Translations under genes and position numbers: made by a program
Notes under the pieces: model-generated
What the model saw: the letters and a program-made list of their open reading frames with translations, nothing else
Database searches by the model: none
What the model was told of the DNA's origin: nothing
Shown: in pieces, positions 8,453 through 17,340 of the stretch
How positions within the stretch are numbered: position 1 is the stretch's first letter
Layout of the letters: every line of letters begins with the position of its first letter
Source: Pseudomonas triticicola
GTDB taxonomy: Bacteria > Pseudomonadota > Gammaproteobacteria > Pseudomonadales > Pseudomonadaceae
DNA length: 64,000 bases
NCBI RefSeq assembly: GCF_019145375.1
Contig: NZ_JAHSTX010000001.1
Coordinates: 2,765,001-2,829,000 of the forward strand
Direction: 5' to 3'

Positions 8453-9346
8453 ATGGCTAAAATCGGATTCATCGGCACCGGCATCATGGGCCACCCAATG
8501 GCGGCGAACCTGCAGAAAGCCGGTCACAGCCTGTTCCTGTCGCAACACCACGACGCGGCCCCGGCCGATCTGGTCGCCGCTGGCGCCGTCGCCCTGGCCA
8601 ACCCGCGCGAAGTGGCGCAGGAAGCCGAATTCATCATTGTCATGGTTCCGGACACCCCGCAGGTCGACGACGTACTGTTCCGCGCCGACGGCGTTGCGGC
8701 CGGTATCGGCAAGGGCAAAGTCGTGATCGACATGAGCTCGATTTCGCCGACCGCGACCAAAGCCTTCGCCGCCAAAATCAACGAGAAAGGCGCGCAGTAC
8801 CTCGACGCGCCAGTGTCCGGCGGTGAAGTCGGCGCCAAGGCCGCGACCCTGAGCATCATGGTCGGTGGCGACGCCGATGCTTTCGAACGCGCCCTGCCGC
8901 TGTTCCAGGCCATGGGCAAGAACATCACCCTGGTCGGCGGCAATGGCGACGGCCAGACCGCCAAAGTGGCGAACCAGATCATCGTCGCGCTGAACATTCA
9001 GGCTGTCGCTGAAGCCCTGCTGTTCGCTTCGAAAAACGGTGCCGACCCGGCCAAGGTGCGTGAAGCGCTGATGGGCGGTTTCGCTTCTTCGAAGATCCTC
9101 GAAGTGCACGGCGAGCGCATGATCAAAGGCACCTTCGACCCGGGCTTCCGCATCAGCCTGCACCAGAAGGACCTGAACCTGGCCCTGCAAGGCGCCAAGG
9201 AGCTGAACATCAACCTGCCGAACACCGCCAATGCCCAGCAGGTATTCAGCACCTGCGCGGCCATCGGCGGCAGCAACTGGGACCACTCGGCGCTGATCAA
9301 GGGCCTGGAACACATGGCCAATTTCTCGATTCGCGACAAAAAATAA
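8453..9346 (+). CDS. glxR: 2-hydroxy-3-oxopropionate (tartronate semialdehyde) reductase
   Basis: 297 residues of the beta-hydroxyacid dehydrogenase family. It reduces tartronate semialdehyde to glycerate with NAD(P)H. The Rossmann motif GFIGTGIMGHPMA is at residues 5-17. The substrate loop DAPVSGGEVGA and the catalytic Lys region GQTAKVANQI are both present. GAGGATTTTC precedes ATG 8453, and the in-frame upstream ATG at 8420 lacks such a site. Confidence 0.96.
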   Translation: MAKIGFIGTGIMGHPMAANLQKAGHSLFLSQHHDAAPADLVAAGAVALANPREVAQEAEFIIVMVPDTPQVDDVLFRADGVAAGIGKGKVVIDMSSISPTATKAFAAKINEKGAQYLDAPVSGGEVGAKAATLSIMVGGDADAFERALPLFQAMGKNITLVGGNGDGQTAKVANQIIVALNIQAVAEALLFASKNGADPAKVREALMGGFASSKILEVHGERMIKGTFDPGFRISLHQKDLNLALQGAKELNINLPNTANAQQVFSTCAAIGGSNWDHSALIKGLEHMANFSIRDKK

Positions 9347-9362
9347 AGCCTGCACAAAACCC

Positions 9363-9452
9363 TGTGGGAGCGAGCCTGCTCGCGAAAGCGGCTTCACATT
9401 CAACATCCATGTTGGCTGACATACCGCGTTCGCGAGCAGGCTCGCTCCCACA
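9363..9452. repeat. REP pair (BIME), copy 4
   Basis: Inverted REP units separated by about 42 bases lie between glxR and ttuD, inside a probable operon. They could stabilise the upstream mRNA segment or uncouple expression. Confidence 0.9.
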
Positions 9453-9500
9453 AGGGTTCCGAGTTGCCCTTTCGAATAACAAGAATTCCGGGAGCCCGCC

Positions 9501-10775
9501 ATGTCGGTCGATCCGCAACAACTGCTGCGCGAGCTGTTTGCCACAGCCATCGACGCGGCGCATCCGAACCAAGTCCTCGAAGCCCATTTGCCTGCTGATC
9601 GCACGGGGCGGGTGATCGTCATCGGCGCCGGCAAAGCCGCTGCTGCCATGGCGCAAGTGGTCGAGCGCTGCTGGGAGGGTGAAGTCACCGGCCTGGTGGT
9701 GACCCGCTACGGCCACGGCGCTCCGTGCGAAAAAATCGAAGTGGTCGAAGCCGCACACCCGGTGCCGGACGCGGCGGGTCTGGCTGTGGCCAAACGCGTG
9801 CTGGAGCTGGTCAGCAACCTGACTGAAGACGACCGCGTGATCTTCCTGCTCTCCGGCGGCGGCTCTGCCCTGCTCGCTCTGCCAGCCGAAGGCATCACCC
9901 TTGCCGATAAGCAGTCGATCAACAAAGCCCTGCTCAAATCCGGCGCAACCATCGGCGAGATGAACTGCGTGCGCAAGCACCTCTCGGCGATCAAGGGCGG
10001 ACGTCTCGGCAAGGCCTGCTGGCCGGCGACGGTTTATACCTACGCGATTTCCGATGTGCCCGGCGACCTCGCCACCGTCATTGCCTCCGGCCCGACCGTG
10101 GCCGACCCGAGCACCTCAGCCGAAGCACTGGCGATCATCAAGCGCTATGGCATCGACATTCCCGCCTCTGTGCGCACCTGGCTGCAAAGTCCGGAATCGG
10201 AAACCGTCAAACTCGGCGATCCGAGTCTGGCGCGCAGCCATTTCCAGTTGATCGCCCGTCCGCAGCAATCGCTGGACGCGGCGGCGGTGAAATGCCGTCA
10301 GGCCGGTTTCAGCACCTTGATTCTCGGCGACCTCGAAGGCGAATCCCGTGAAGTGGCGAAAGTCCACGCCGGCATCGCCCGACAGATCATCCACCACGGC
10401 CAGCCACTGGCGGCGCCCTGCGTGATTCTCTCCGGCGGTGAAACAACGGTAACCGTGCGCGGCAATGGCCGTGGCGGACGCAACGCCGAATTCCTCCTCA
10501 GCCTGACCGACAGCCTCAAGGGCCAGCCCGGCGTCTACGCGCTGGCCGGCGACACCGATGGCATCGACGGCTCGGAAGACAACGCCGGCGCAATCATGAC
10601 CCCGGACAGCTACGCCCGCGCCGCCGCACTGGGTCTGAGCGCCAGCGACGAGCTGGATAACAACAACGGCTACGGCTACTTCCAGGCGCTCGATGCGCTG
10701 ATTGTCACCGAGCCGACCCGCACCAACGTCAACGACTTCCGCGCCATTCTGATCCTTGAGAACTGCAAATCATGA
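9501..10775 (+). CDS. ttuD: glycerate 2-kinase of the MOFRL/GckA family (often annotated TtuD hydroxypyruvate reductase)
   Basis: 424 residues. It belongs to the MOFRL family whose members phosphorylate glycerate to 2-phosphoglycerate; many databases still call it hydroxypyruvate reductase. Visible motifs are VIGAGKAAAAMA, FLLSGGGSALLALP, NCVRKHLSAIKGGRL, SDVPGD, and the C-terminal MOFRL signature SGGETTVTVRGNGRGGRNAEF with AGDTDGIDGSEDNAGA. It gives the cluster the step from glycerate to lower glycolysis. The stop overlaps the pykF start (ATGA). Confidence 0.92.
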   Translation: MSVDPQQLLRELFATAIDAAHPNQVLEAHLPADRTGRVIVIGAGKAAAAMAQVVERCWEGEVTGLVVTRYGHGAPCEKIEVVEAAHPVPDAAGLAVAKRVLELVSNLTEDDRVIFLLSGGGSALLALPAEGITLADKQSINKALLKSGATIGEMNCVRKHLSAIKGGRLGKACWPATVYTYAISDVPGDLATVIASGPTVADPSTSAEALAIIKRYGIDIPASVRTWLQSPESETVKLGDPSLARSHFQLIARPQQSLDAAAVKCRQAGFSTLILGDLEGESREVAKVHAGIARQIIHHGQPLAAPCVILSGGETTVTVRGNGRGGRNAEFLLSLTDSLKGQPGVYALAGDTDGIDGSEDNAGAIMTPDSYARAAALGLSASDELDNNNGYGYFQALDALIVTEPTRTNVNDFRAILILENCKS

Positions 10776-12187
10776 CGCCTGATAAAAAGGTCAAAATCCT
10801 CGCCACCCTCGGCCCTGCCGTCGACGGCATCGACGACATCCGCGAGCTGGTCGAGGCTGGGGTCAATATCTTCCGCCTGAATTTCAGCCACGGTGATCAC
10901 GCCGACCACGCCAAGCGCTATCAGTGGATCCGCGAAGTCGAGCGTCAGCTCAACTACCCGCTGGGCATTCTGATGGATCTGCAAGGGCCGAAACTGCGCG
11001 TCGGCAAGTTCGCTGACGGCAAGGTGCAGTTGCATCGCGGTCAGGCGTTCCGCTTGGATCTTGATACGACAGCTGGCGATGAGCGCCGGGTCAACCTGCC
11101 GCATCCGGAGATCATTGCCGCGCTTGAAGCCGGCATGGATCTGCTGCTCGACGACGGCAAGCTGCGCCTGCGCGTGGTCACCAAGTACGCCGATGCGATC
11201 GACACCACCGTGCTCAACGGCGGCGAACTGTCTGATCGCAAAGGTGTGAACGTGCCGCAAGCGGTGTTGGACTTGAGCCCGCTGACCGCCAAGGATCGCC
11301 GCGATCTGAGCTTCGGCCTGGAATTGGGTGTGGACTGGGTCGCGCTGTCGTTCGTACAGCGCCCGCAGGACATTGTCGAAGCCCGCGCGTTGATCGGCGA
11401 CAAGGCATTCCTGATGGCGAAAATCGAGAAGCCTTCGGCGGTCGAGCAATTGCGTGAGATTGCTGAGTTGAGCGACGCCATCATGGTCGCTCGCGGGGAT
11501 CTTGGTGTGGAAGTGCCGGCGGAAAGCGTGCCGCAGATTCAGAAAAACATCATCACCACTTGCCGTGCGCTGGGCAAACCGGTGGTGGTGGCGACGCAGA
11601 TGCTCGAGTCGATGCGCTTCTCTCCTGCCCCGACCCGCGCCGAAGTCACCGACGTCGCCAACGCCGTGGCCGAAGGCGCCGATGCGGTGATGCTCTCGGC
11701 GGAAACCGCATCCGGCGAATACCCGCTGGAAGCCGTGCAGATGATGAGCAAGATCATCCGTCAGGTTGAGAACGGCCCGGATTATCAGACCCAGCTCGAC
11801 GTCAGCCGACCGAAAGCCGAGGCGACGGTTTCCGATGCGATCAGCTGTGCGATCCGCCGGATCAGCAACGTGCTGCCGGTGGCGGTGCTGGTCAATTACA
11901 GCGAGTCCGGCGCCTCGACGTTGCGCGCATCGCGGGAACGGCCGAAAGCACCGATCCTCAATCTGACGCCGAACCTGCAAACGGCGCGGCGCTTGAGCGT
12001 AGCGTGGGGCATTCATTCGGTGGTCAACGATCGTCTGCGTCAGGTCGACGAAGTCTGCTCGACCGCGCTGGAGATTGCTCAGGCGCAAGGCATGGCCGAG
12101 CGTGGCGACACGCTGCTGATCACCGCTGGCGTGCCGTTCGGGCAGCCGGGGTCGACCAATTCGCTGCGCATTGAGACGTTGATTTAG
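10772..12187 (+). CDS. pykF: pyruvate kinase
   Basis: 471 residues. It converts phosphoenolpyruvate and ADP to pyruvate and ATP. Motifs: KILATLGPAVDGIDDIRELV, NIFRLNFSHGDHADH, the active-site Lys/Glu segment FLMAKIEKPSAVEQL, MVARGDLGVEV, and VATQMLESM...PTRAEVTDVANA. Coupled to ttuD by a 4-base overlap, which fits a route glyoxylate to tartronate semialdehyde to glycerate to 2-phosphoglycerate to (enolase) PEP to pyruvate. Confidence 0.96.
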   Translation: MTPDKKVKILATLGPAVDGIDDIRELVEAGVNIFRLNFSHGDHADHAKRYQWIREVERQLNYPLGILMDLQGPKLRVGKFADGKVQLHRGQAFRLDLDTTAGDERRVNLPHPEIIAALEAGMDLLLDDGKLRLRVVTKYADAIDTTVLNGGELSDRKGVNVPQAVLDLSPLTAKDRRDLSFGLELGVDWVALSFVQRPQDIVEARALIGDKAFLMAKIEKPSAVEQLREIAELSDAIMVARGDLGVEVPAESVPQIQKNIITTCRALGKPVVVATQMLESMRFSPAPTRAEVTDVANAVAEGADAVMLSAETASGEYPLEAVQMMSKIIRQVENGPDYQTQLDVSRPKAEATVSDAISCAIRRISNVLPVAVLVNYSESGASTLRASRERPKAPILNLTPNLQTARRLSVAWGIHSVVNDRLRQVDEVCSTALEIAQAQGMAERGDTLLITAGVPFGQPGSTNSLRIETLI

Positions 12188-12203
12188 CGCCTGTACCGGC
12201 CTC

Positions 12204-12295
12204 TTCGCGAGCAGGCTCGCTCCCACATTGGTTCTGTGTCGATCACAGAACCGAGACTGGACGCAGATCCATGTGGGAGCGAGCCTGCTCGCGAA
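12204..12295. repeat. REP pair (BIME), copy 5
   Basis: Inverted REP units with about 44 bases between them lie just after the pykF stop and before the urea transporter. It probably marks the end of the glyoxylate cluster. Confidence 0.9.
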
Positions 12296-12332
12296 GCAGG
12301 CGCCTCGGTTTTCCCTGACTTTCAGAACTGCC

Positions 12333-13247
12333 ATGCCTGCCAATCACTTCAACACCCACTGCCCCGACTGGGCCGAGGCTTTGCTCAACGGTTTCAGTCA
12401 GATTTTCTTCCAGCGCCATCCGCTGTGCGGCCTGCTGTGTCTGTTGGCGATTCTGCTGACCGCGCCGGTACTGTTCGCCGGGGCGCTGCTCGGTGGCGTT
12501 GCTGGTCTGCTCACCGCGCAGCGGCGCAACTACGCCAAGGCCGATCGCCAGGCCGGGTTGTTCAGCTACAACGGCGTGCTGCTCGGCCTGCTGCTGAGCC
12601 TGTATTTCCCGTGGTCGCCGCTGCTGCCGCCGTTGATTCTTGCGGCGGGCGGCTTGAGCGCGATGCTCACTCAGCAATGGCTCAAACACGTGTACCGCAG
12701 TCGCGCCATACCGGCGTATACCTCGCCGTTCGTGGCGCTCAGCTGGGTGCTGCTGATGTTCGCCGAGCCGTTCGCGCCAGCGGCATCGGTCGACCTGAAC
12801 ACGACAAATCTGCTGGCCGCTGAAATGCGCGGATTCGGCCAGGTGATGTTTCTCGACCATCCATTGGCCGGGGCGTTGATCGCCAGCGGTTTGCTGCTCG
12901 CCGATCGCCGTGCGTTCTGCTGGGCGCTGCTGGCGTCGGCGATCGGCCTCGGCTCGAGTCTGCTGCACCACGAAACCTCCGCCGCACTGCTCGGGCTCGG
13001 TGGCTATAACGCCGTACTCGCCGCCCTCGCCTTCAGCGCTCAGCGACAAAATCCGTGGCTGCCGCTGCTCGCCATTGTCCTGGCGCTGCTGGTGACGCCG
13101 CTGTTTGCCGCCCTTGGGTTGGCGACGCTGACCGCGCCGTTCATCCTCGCTTGCTGGTTGATTCGTGCCGGTATTCAAATGCTTGGCAAAGCGTCGCTTG
13201 CGCATGAGTCTTGCGCTCACGAGGAGAATCACCCTAGGCTGCGCTGA
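12333..13247 (+). CDS. urea transporter family protein
   Basis: 304 residues, almost entirely hydrophobic, with about 10 membrane segments. It matches the bacterial UT family: FSQIFFQRHPLCGLLCLLAI at the N-terminus, GLFSYNGVLLGLLL (the family LxGxNxxL-type segment), AIPAYTSPFV, and the second-half repeat GYNAVLAALAF. The two NG/GYN segments in an inverted two-fold arrangement are the urea filter regions. I chose ATG 12333 (MPANHFN) because the open frame upstream lies in the REP sequence. No urease genes are near. Confidence 0.85.
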   Translation: MPANHFNTHCPDWAEALLNGFSQIFFQRHPLCGLLCLLAILLTAPVLFAGALLGGVAGLLTAQRRNYAKADRQAGLFSYNGVLLGLLLSLYFPWSPLLPPLILAAGGLSAMLTQQWLKHVYRSRAIPAYTSPFVALSWVLLMFAEPFAPAASVDLNTTNLLAAEMRGFGQVMFLDHPLAGALIASGLLLADRRAFCWALLASAIGLGSSLLHHETSAALLGLGGYNAVLAALAFSAQRQNPWLPLLAIVLALLVTPLFAALGLATLTAPFILACWLIRAGIQMLGKASLAHESCAHEENHPRLR

Positions 13248-13268
13248 TCTTCGATTCAGGCGTTATCC

Positions 13269-14093
13269 ATGGACAGCAGCAACAATTGGCGCGAACGGCT
13301 TTACGTCATGATTTTCCAGAGCGACACCCCGGCCGGGCGTCGCTTCGACGGCATCCTGCTGGTGATCATCCTCGCCAGTCTGGTGATCGTGATGCTCGAC
13401 AGTATCGACAGCATTCACCGTAATTACGCCGACGTTCTGGCCTATATCGAGTGGGGCTTCACGGCGATTTTTCTCGGCGAATACATCCTGCGTCTGTACT
13501 GCTCGCCCAAGCCGCTGCGCTATGCCTTCAGCTTTTATGGCCTGGTGGATCTGCTGGCGATCGTGCCGGGCATCCTCGCGCTGTACTACAGCGATGCGCA
13601 GTATCTGCTGATCATCCGCATCATTCGGATGCTGCGGATTTTCCGCGTGCTCAAGCTCAGCCCGTATCTCAAGCAAGCCAACTATCTGATGTCGGCGCTG
13701 CGTGGCAGCAAGCAGAAAATCGTCGTGTTTCTGGTCAGCGTATGCACGCTGGTAACGGTGTTCGGCACGCTGATGTACGTGATCGAAGGCCCGGAGCATG
13801 GTTTCACCAGTATTCCCAAGGGCATCTATTGGGCGATCGTGACCTTGACCACTGTCGGCTTCGGCGACATCGTGCCGAAGACGCCGCTGGGCCAGGTCAT
13901 TTCCTCGCTGGTGATGATCACCGGTTACTCGATCATCGCCGTGCCCACAGGGATTTTCACCGCAGAGCTGGCCAATGCCATGCGCGGCGAACAGCTGCAA
14001 CATGACTGCCCGGGCTGTCAGAAAAAGACCCACGAGCAGAGCGCGGCGTTCTGTTCGCGCTGCGGCAGTCAGCTGTTCAAGAAAGTGGAATAA
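13269..14093 (+). CDS. voltage-gated-type potassium channel with C-terminal zinc ribbon
   Basis: 274 residues. Six membrane segments with an S4-like helix at 117-130 (RIIRMLRIFRVLKL) and a pore selectivity filter TVGFGD at 195-200 (Phe in place of the commoner Tyr). The C-terminal tail, residues about 240-274, contains CPGC and CSRCG, a four-Cys zinc ribbon. It resembles the bacterial 'ion transporter' family of Kch/KvAP-like channels. The cytoplasmic zinc ribbon may sense redox or metal, or bind a partner; this is inferred. Confidence 0.88.
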   Translation: MDSSNNWRERLYVMIFQSDTPAGRRFDGILLVIILASLVIVMLDSIDSIHRNYADVLAYIEWGFTAIFLGEYILRLYCSPKPLRYAFSFYGLVDLLAIVPGILALYYSDAQYLLIIRIIRMLRIFRVLKLSPYLKQANYLMSALRGSKQKIVVFLVSVCTLVTVFGTLMYVIEGPEHGFTSIPKGIYWAIVTLTTVGFGDIVPKTPLGQVISSLVMITGYSIIAVPTGIFTAELANAMRGEQLQHDCPGCQKKTHEQSAAFCSRCGSQLFKKVE

Positions 14094-14116
14094 GCACAGA
14101 GCTTTTTAATCTTTAA

Positions 14117-14144
14117 GCGACTATGCGTGGCCCGCTATAGTCGC
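14117..14144. promoter_or_regulatory. inverted repeat before sbp
   Basis: GCGACTAT and ATAGTCGC form a perfect 8-base inverted repeat with a 12-base loop, 24 bases after the channel gene and 53 before sbp. There is no T-run, so it is more likely an operator or leader hairpin than a strong terminator. No regulator can be named. Confidence 0.35.
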
Positions 14145-14196
14145 TGGCAAATCGCCTCATTTTTGACACGACACCCCACAGAACAAGGAATGCGCA

Positions 14197-15195
14197 GTGA
14201 AAAAACTCTTTGGCGCCTCACTTCTCGCCGCCGGCCTGGCCTTGGCCAACATCGCCGAAGCAGCACCGACGCTGCTTAACGTTTCCTACGACGTGATGCG
14301 CGATTTCTACAAGGACTACAACACTGCGTTCCAGAAGCACTGGCAAGCCGAGCACAACGAAAACATCACCGTGCAGATGTCCTTCGGCGGCTCGAGCAAG
14401 CAGGCGCGTTCGGTGATCGACGGCCTGCCGGCTGACGTCATCACCATGAACATGGCCACCGACATCAACGCCCTCGCCGACAACGGCAAACTGGTCCCGG
14501 ACAACTGGGTCACGCGCCTGCCGAACAACAGCGCGCCGTTTACCTCGGCCACGGTGTTCATCGTCCGCAAGGGCAACCCGAAAGCTTTGAAAGATTGGCC
14601 GGATCTGCTCAAGGATGGCGTGCAGGTGATCGTGCCCAACCCGAAGACTTCCGGTAATGGCCGCTACACCTACCTGTCGGCCTGGGGCTACGTGCTGAAA
14701 AACGGTGGTGACGAGAACAAGGCCAAGGACTTCGTCGGCAAGCTGTTCAAGCAGGCGCCGGTACTCGACACCGGTGGCCGCGCCGCCACCACCACGTTCA
14801 TGACCAACCAGATCGGCGACGTACTGGTGACCTTCGAAAACGAAGCGGAAATGATCGCCCGCGAGTTCGGTCGCGATCAGTTCGAAGTCATCTACCCGAC
14901 CGTCTCCGCAGAAGCCGAGCCACCGGTTTCGGTGGTCGATAAAGTCGTCGACAAGAAAGGCTCGCGCGCTGCGGCTGATGAGTATCTGAAGTACCTGTGG
15001 TCGCCGGAAGGTCAGGAAATAGCGGCGGCCAACTACCTGCGCCCGCGTGACCCGGCGGTGCTGGCGAAGTACACCGACCGTTTCCCGAAAGTGGACTTCC
15101 TTTCGGTGGAGAAGACCTTTGGTGACTGGCGCACGGTGCAGAAAACCCACTTCAATGATGGTGGCGTGTTTGATCAGATTTATAGCGGGCAGTAA
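14197..15195 (+). CDS. sbp: periplasmic sulfate-binding protein
   Basis: 332 residues. The signal peptide MKKLFGASLLAAGLALANIAEA is followed by the sulfate/thiosulfate-binding protein fold. Family motifs: TLLNVSYDVMRDFYKDYN, SFGGSSKQARSVIDGLPADV, NPKTSGNGRYTYLSAWGY, GDVLVTFENEAE. It delivers sulfate to the CysTWA ABC importer. The permease and ATPase genes are not next to it; an MFS gene follows instead, so it is an orphan binding protein as in several pseudomonads. AAGGAATGCGCA precedes GTG/ATG; ATG 14197... is read as MKKLF. Confidence 0.95.
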   Translation: MKKLFGASLLAAGLALANIAEAAPTLLNVSYDVMRDFYKDYNTAFQKHWQAEHNENITVQMSFGGSSKQARSVIDGLPADVITMNMATDINALADNGKLVPDNWVTRLPNNSAPFTSATVFIVRKGNPKALKDWPDLLKDGVQVIVPNPKTSGNGRYTYLSAWGYVLKNGGDENKAKDFVGKLFKQAPVLDTGGRAATTTFMTNQIGDVLVTFENEAEMIAREFGRDQFEVIYPTVSAEAEPPVSVVDKVVDKKGSRAAADEYLKYLWSPEGQEIAAANYLRPRDPAVLAKYTDRFPKVDFLSVEKTFGDWRTVQKTHFNDGGVFDQIYSGQ

Positions 15196-15211
15196 GGCTT
15201 GATCTGAAAAA

Positions 15212-15244
15212 CAAAAAGGCGACCCGCTGAGGTCGCCTTTTTGT
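15212..15244 (+). terminator. Rho-independent terminator of sbp
   Basis: AAAAAGGCGACC, a CGCTGA loop, then GGTCGCCTTTTT form a strong stem followed by T's, 17 bases after the sbp stop. Confidence 0.9.
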
Positions 15245-15254
15245 TGAGCCAGAA

Positions 15255-15469
15255 GCCCCTCACCCCAGCCCTCTCCCAAGGGGAGAGGGAGCCGACCGAG
15301 CCGTCTCGCGTCAAACATCGACCTGAAGGACCGAGTCGATTATGGATTGGAACGATGTTTTGGGTTCGAACCGATTATGGATTCACTGTCTCACCTTCAG
15401 GTCGGCATATATTCCAGGCATCCCCCGATCAGTCCCCTCTCCCTCCGGGAGAGGGCTAGGGTGAGGGGC
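15255..15469. mobile_element. MITE-like element with CCCTCTCCC/GGGAGAGGG ends, copy A
   Basis: About 215 bases bounded by inverted GC-rich arms (CCCCTCACCCCAGCCCTCTC... and ...GAGGGCTAGGGTGAGGGGCT). Inside lie a second inverted pair, CGACCTGAAG near 15321 and CTTCAGGTCG near 15401. No ORF of note. The same outer arms and the internal GCCGACCGAG and TCAGGTCGGC segments recur at 57447-57667. It looks like a non-autonomous palindromic element. It fills most of the sbp-MFS intergenic region. Confidence 0.75.
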
Positions 15470-15623
15470 TTTTGTTGAATGAACAAACACATCCAGCCTT
15501 CCCCCCGTAACCATCCAGAAGTCATTACACAACGTAATAACAGTTATCATCCGAAAACGTCTTCTGCCCGTCCACGTTGTCCATTAGCCTCTCCGCTTTC
15601 CTGTGCCCGACCCGAGATCCTCT
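15470..15623. other. promoter region of the MFS transporter gene
   Basis: Non-coding by eye. It contains ATTAC-ACAAC-GTAAT near 15524-15538, an inverted repeat that could be an operator. No regulator gene adjoins it. Confidence 0.35.
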
Positions 15624-16823
15624 ATGACCACCACTCCTCACGCAATGACCCGAGGCATGGTCCTGCTGTTCGCGTTTTGCTGCGGCGCCATTGTTGCCAA
15701 CATCTACTATGCACAACCGATTATTGGCCTGATCGCGCCGGACATCGGCCTCTCCGACACCATGGCCAGTTTCATCGTCTCGCTGACGCAGATCGGCTAT
15801 GCGTTGGGCCTGTTCTTTCTGGTGCCATTGGGGGATCTGCTGGAAAACCGGCGGCTGATGATCATCACCACGGTCGTGGCGATCGCCAGTCTGCTTGGCG
15901 CCGCGTTCACTGAACAGCCGAACGTGTTCCTGCTGATCTCGCTGCTGGTCGGCTTCAGCTCGGTGTCGGTGCAGATCCTGATTCCGCTGGCCGCGCATCT
16001 GGCGCCGGAAGAGTCCCGTGGTCGCGTGGTGGGCGGGATCATGGGCGGTTTGCTGCTGGGTATTCTGTTGGCGCGACCGGTGTCGAGTGTGGTCGCCGAT
16101 CACCTCGGCTGGCGCGCCATGTTCATGATCGCCGCAGCGTTGATGGCGGCAATCAGCGTGGTGCTGGCGCTGACCGTGCCCAAGCGCCAGCCGGATCACA
16201 GCGCAACTTATGGCCAATTGATCGGCTCGCTGTGGACGCTGCTGCGCCAGCAACCGGTGCTGCGTCAGCGGGCGTTTTATCAGGGCTGCATGTTCGCCAC
16301 GTTCAGCCTGTTCTGGACCGCCGTGCCGCTGGAACTGGCGCGCAACCATGGCCTGTCGCAAAGCGAAATCGCGATCTTCGCTCTGGTGGGCGCCATCGGT
16401 GCCATCGCCGCGCCAATCAGCGGCCGCCTCGCTGATGCCGGCCACACACGCATCGCCTCGCTGCTGGCCATGCTGTTCGCCAGCCTGAGTTTCCTCCCCG
16501 CCTTCATCCACCCGGCCTACAGCGTCATCGGCCTGGCCGTGACCGGCGTGGTGCTGGACTTCTGCGTGCAGATGAACATGGTCCTCGGCCAACGTGCGGT
16601 GTACTCGCTGGACGCGAAAAGTCGTGGCCGTTTGAACGCGCTGTACATGACCAGCATCTTTATCGGCGGCGCCTTCGGCTCCTCGGTGGCCAGCGCGGTG
16701 TACGAGCATGGCGGCTGGTTGTGGATCGTAATTGTTGGCAGCGTCTTTCCGCTGTTGGCGTTGCTGCGGTTTTTGAGTGCATCGCAAAACGCTGCGCTGG
16801 CGCAGCGAAAAGTCGCGTCCTGA
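15624..16823 (+). CDS. major facilitator superfamily transporter
   Basis: 399 residues with about 12 membrane segments. The start ANIYYAQPIIGLIAPDIGLS and the loop LGDLLENRRLMI match the YgaY-like MFS subfamily of putative drug or metabolite exporters; the motif-A loop is PLGDLLENRR. The substrate is unknown. I took ATG 15624 (MTTTPHAMTRG) because the first helix begins 13 residues later and no better site is seen upstream. Confidence 0.88.
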   Translation: MTTTPHAMTRGMVLLFAFCCGAIVANIYYAQPIIGLIAPDIGLSDTMASFIVSLTQIGYALGLFFLVPLGDLLENRRLMIITTVVAIASLLGAAFTEQPNVFLLISLLVGFSSVSVQILIPLAAHLAPEESRGRVVGGIMGGLLLGILLARPVSSVVADHLGWRAMFMIAAALMAAISVVLALTVPKRQPDHSATYGQLIGSLWTLLRQQPVLRQRAFYQGCMFATFSLFWTAVPLELARNHGLSQSEIAIFALVGAIGAIAAPISGRLADAGHTRIASLLAMLFASLSFLPAFIHPAYSVIGLAVTGVVLDFCVQMNMVLGQRAVYSLDAKSRGRLNALYMTSIFIGGAFGSSVASAVYEHGGWLWIVIVGSVFPLLALLRFLSASQNAALAQRKVAS

Positions 16824-16835
16824 CGCGATGTCATA

Positions 16836-16922
16836 GTGGGAGCGAGCCTGCTCGCGAAGGCGGTGTGTCAACCACAGATCAGTGCCTGACCTGACGCCTT
16901 CGCAAGCAGGCTCGCTCCCACA
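16836..16922. repeat. REP pair (BIME), copy 6
   Basis: Inverted REP units; the right arm has one change (TTCGCAAGCAGG for TTCGCGAGCAGG). It lies between the convergent MFS and hicB genes. Confidence 0.88.
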
Positions 16923-16935
16923 ATTGGACGTACCT

Positions 16936-17340
16936 TCAATACCGAACCAGTTTCTCCATCGCCGCATCCGCCAGAAACGAGGAGCGGCTTTTGACGTTGT
17001 GCTCGCGCACATAGCGATCAATACGCTGAATCACATAGCCGGGCAGCGTAACGTTGACCTTTTCGGTCTTGCCCAGGTATGGCGAGATATCCAGCTCCAG
17101 CATGCCCCAGCCCATCTCGGCAAAATCCGGATGATTGCGATGCGCCGCTGCCGAGGTCGGCATCGGAATCGCCTGACCGGCCGCCGCGATCTCCTGCAGC
17201 ATGAGGTGAGCCACTTCCACGGCCGCGTTGTAGGCCTCCTCAAAGCTGTCCCCGGCAGTGACTGCGCCGGGAATATCGGGGATCTGAATGCCGATGGCAG
17301 TGTTCTCGTCACCCCACTCGATGCAGATGGGATATTGCAT
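16936..17340 (-). CDS. hicB: HicB-family antitoxin
   Basis: 134 residues. The N-terminal HicB partial-RNase-H-like domain (MQYPICIEWGDENTAIGIQI, DIPGAVTAGDSFEEAYNAAVE) is followed by a C-terminal DNA-binding segment of ribbon-helix-helix type (EKVNVTLPGYVIQRIDRYVR, SRSSFLADAAMEKL). It neutralises HicA and should repress the operon. Its ATG overlaps the hicA TAA by one base (TAATG), so the order is toxin then antitoxin. Confidence 0.93.
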   Translation of the reverse strand: MQYPICIEWGDENTAIGIQIPDIPGAVTAGDSFEEAYNAAVEVAHLMLQEIAAAGQAIPMPTSAAAHRNHPDFAEMGWGMLELDISPYLGKTEKVNVTLPGYVIQRIDRYVREHNVKSRSSFLADAAMEKLVRY

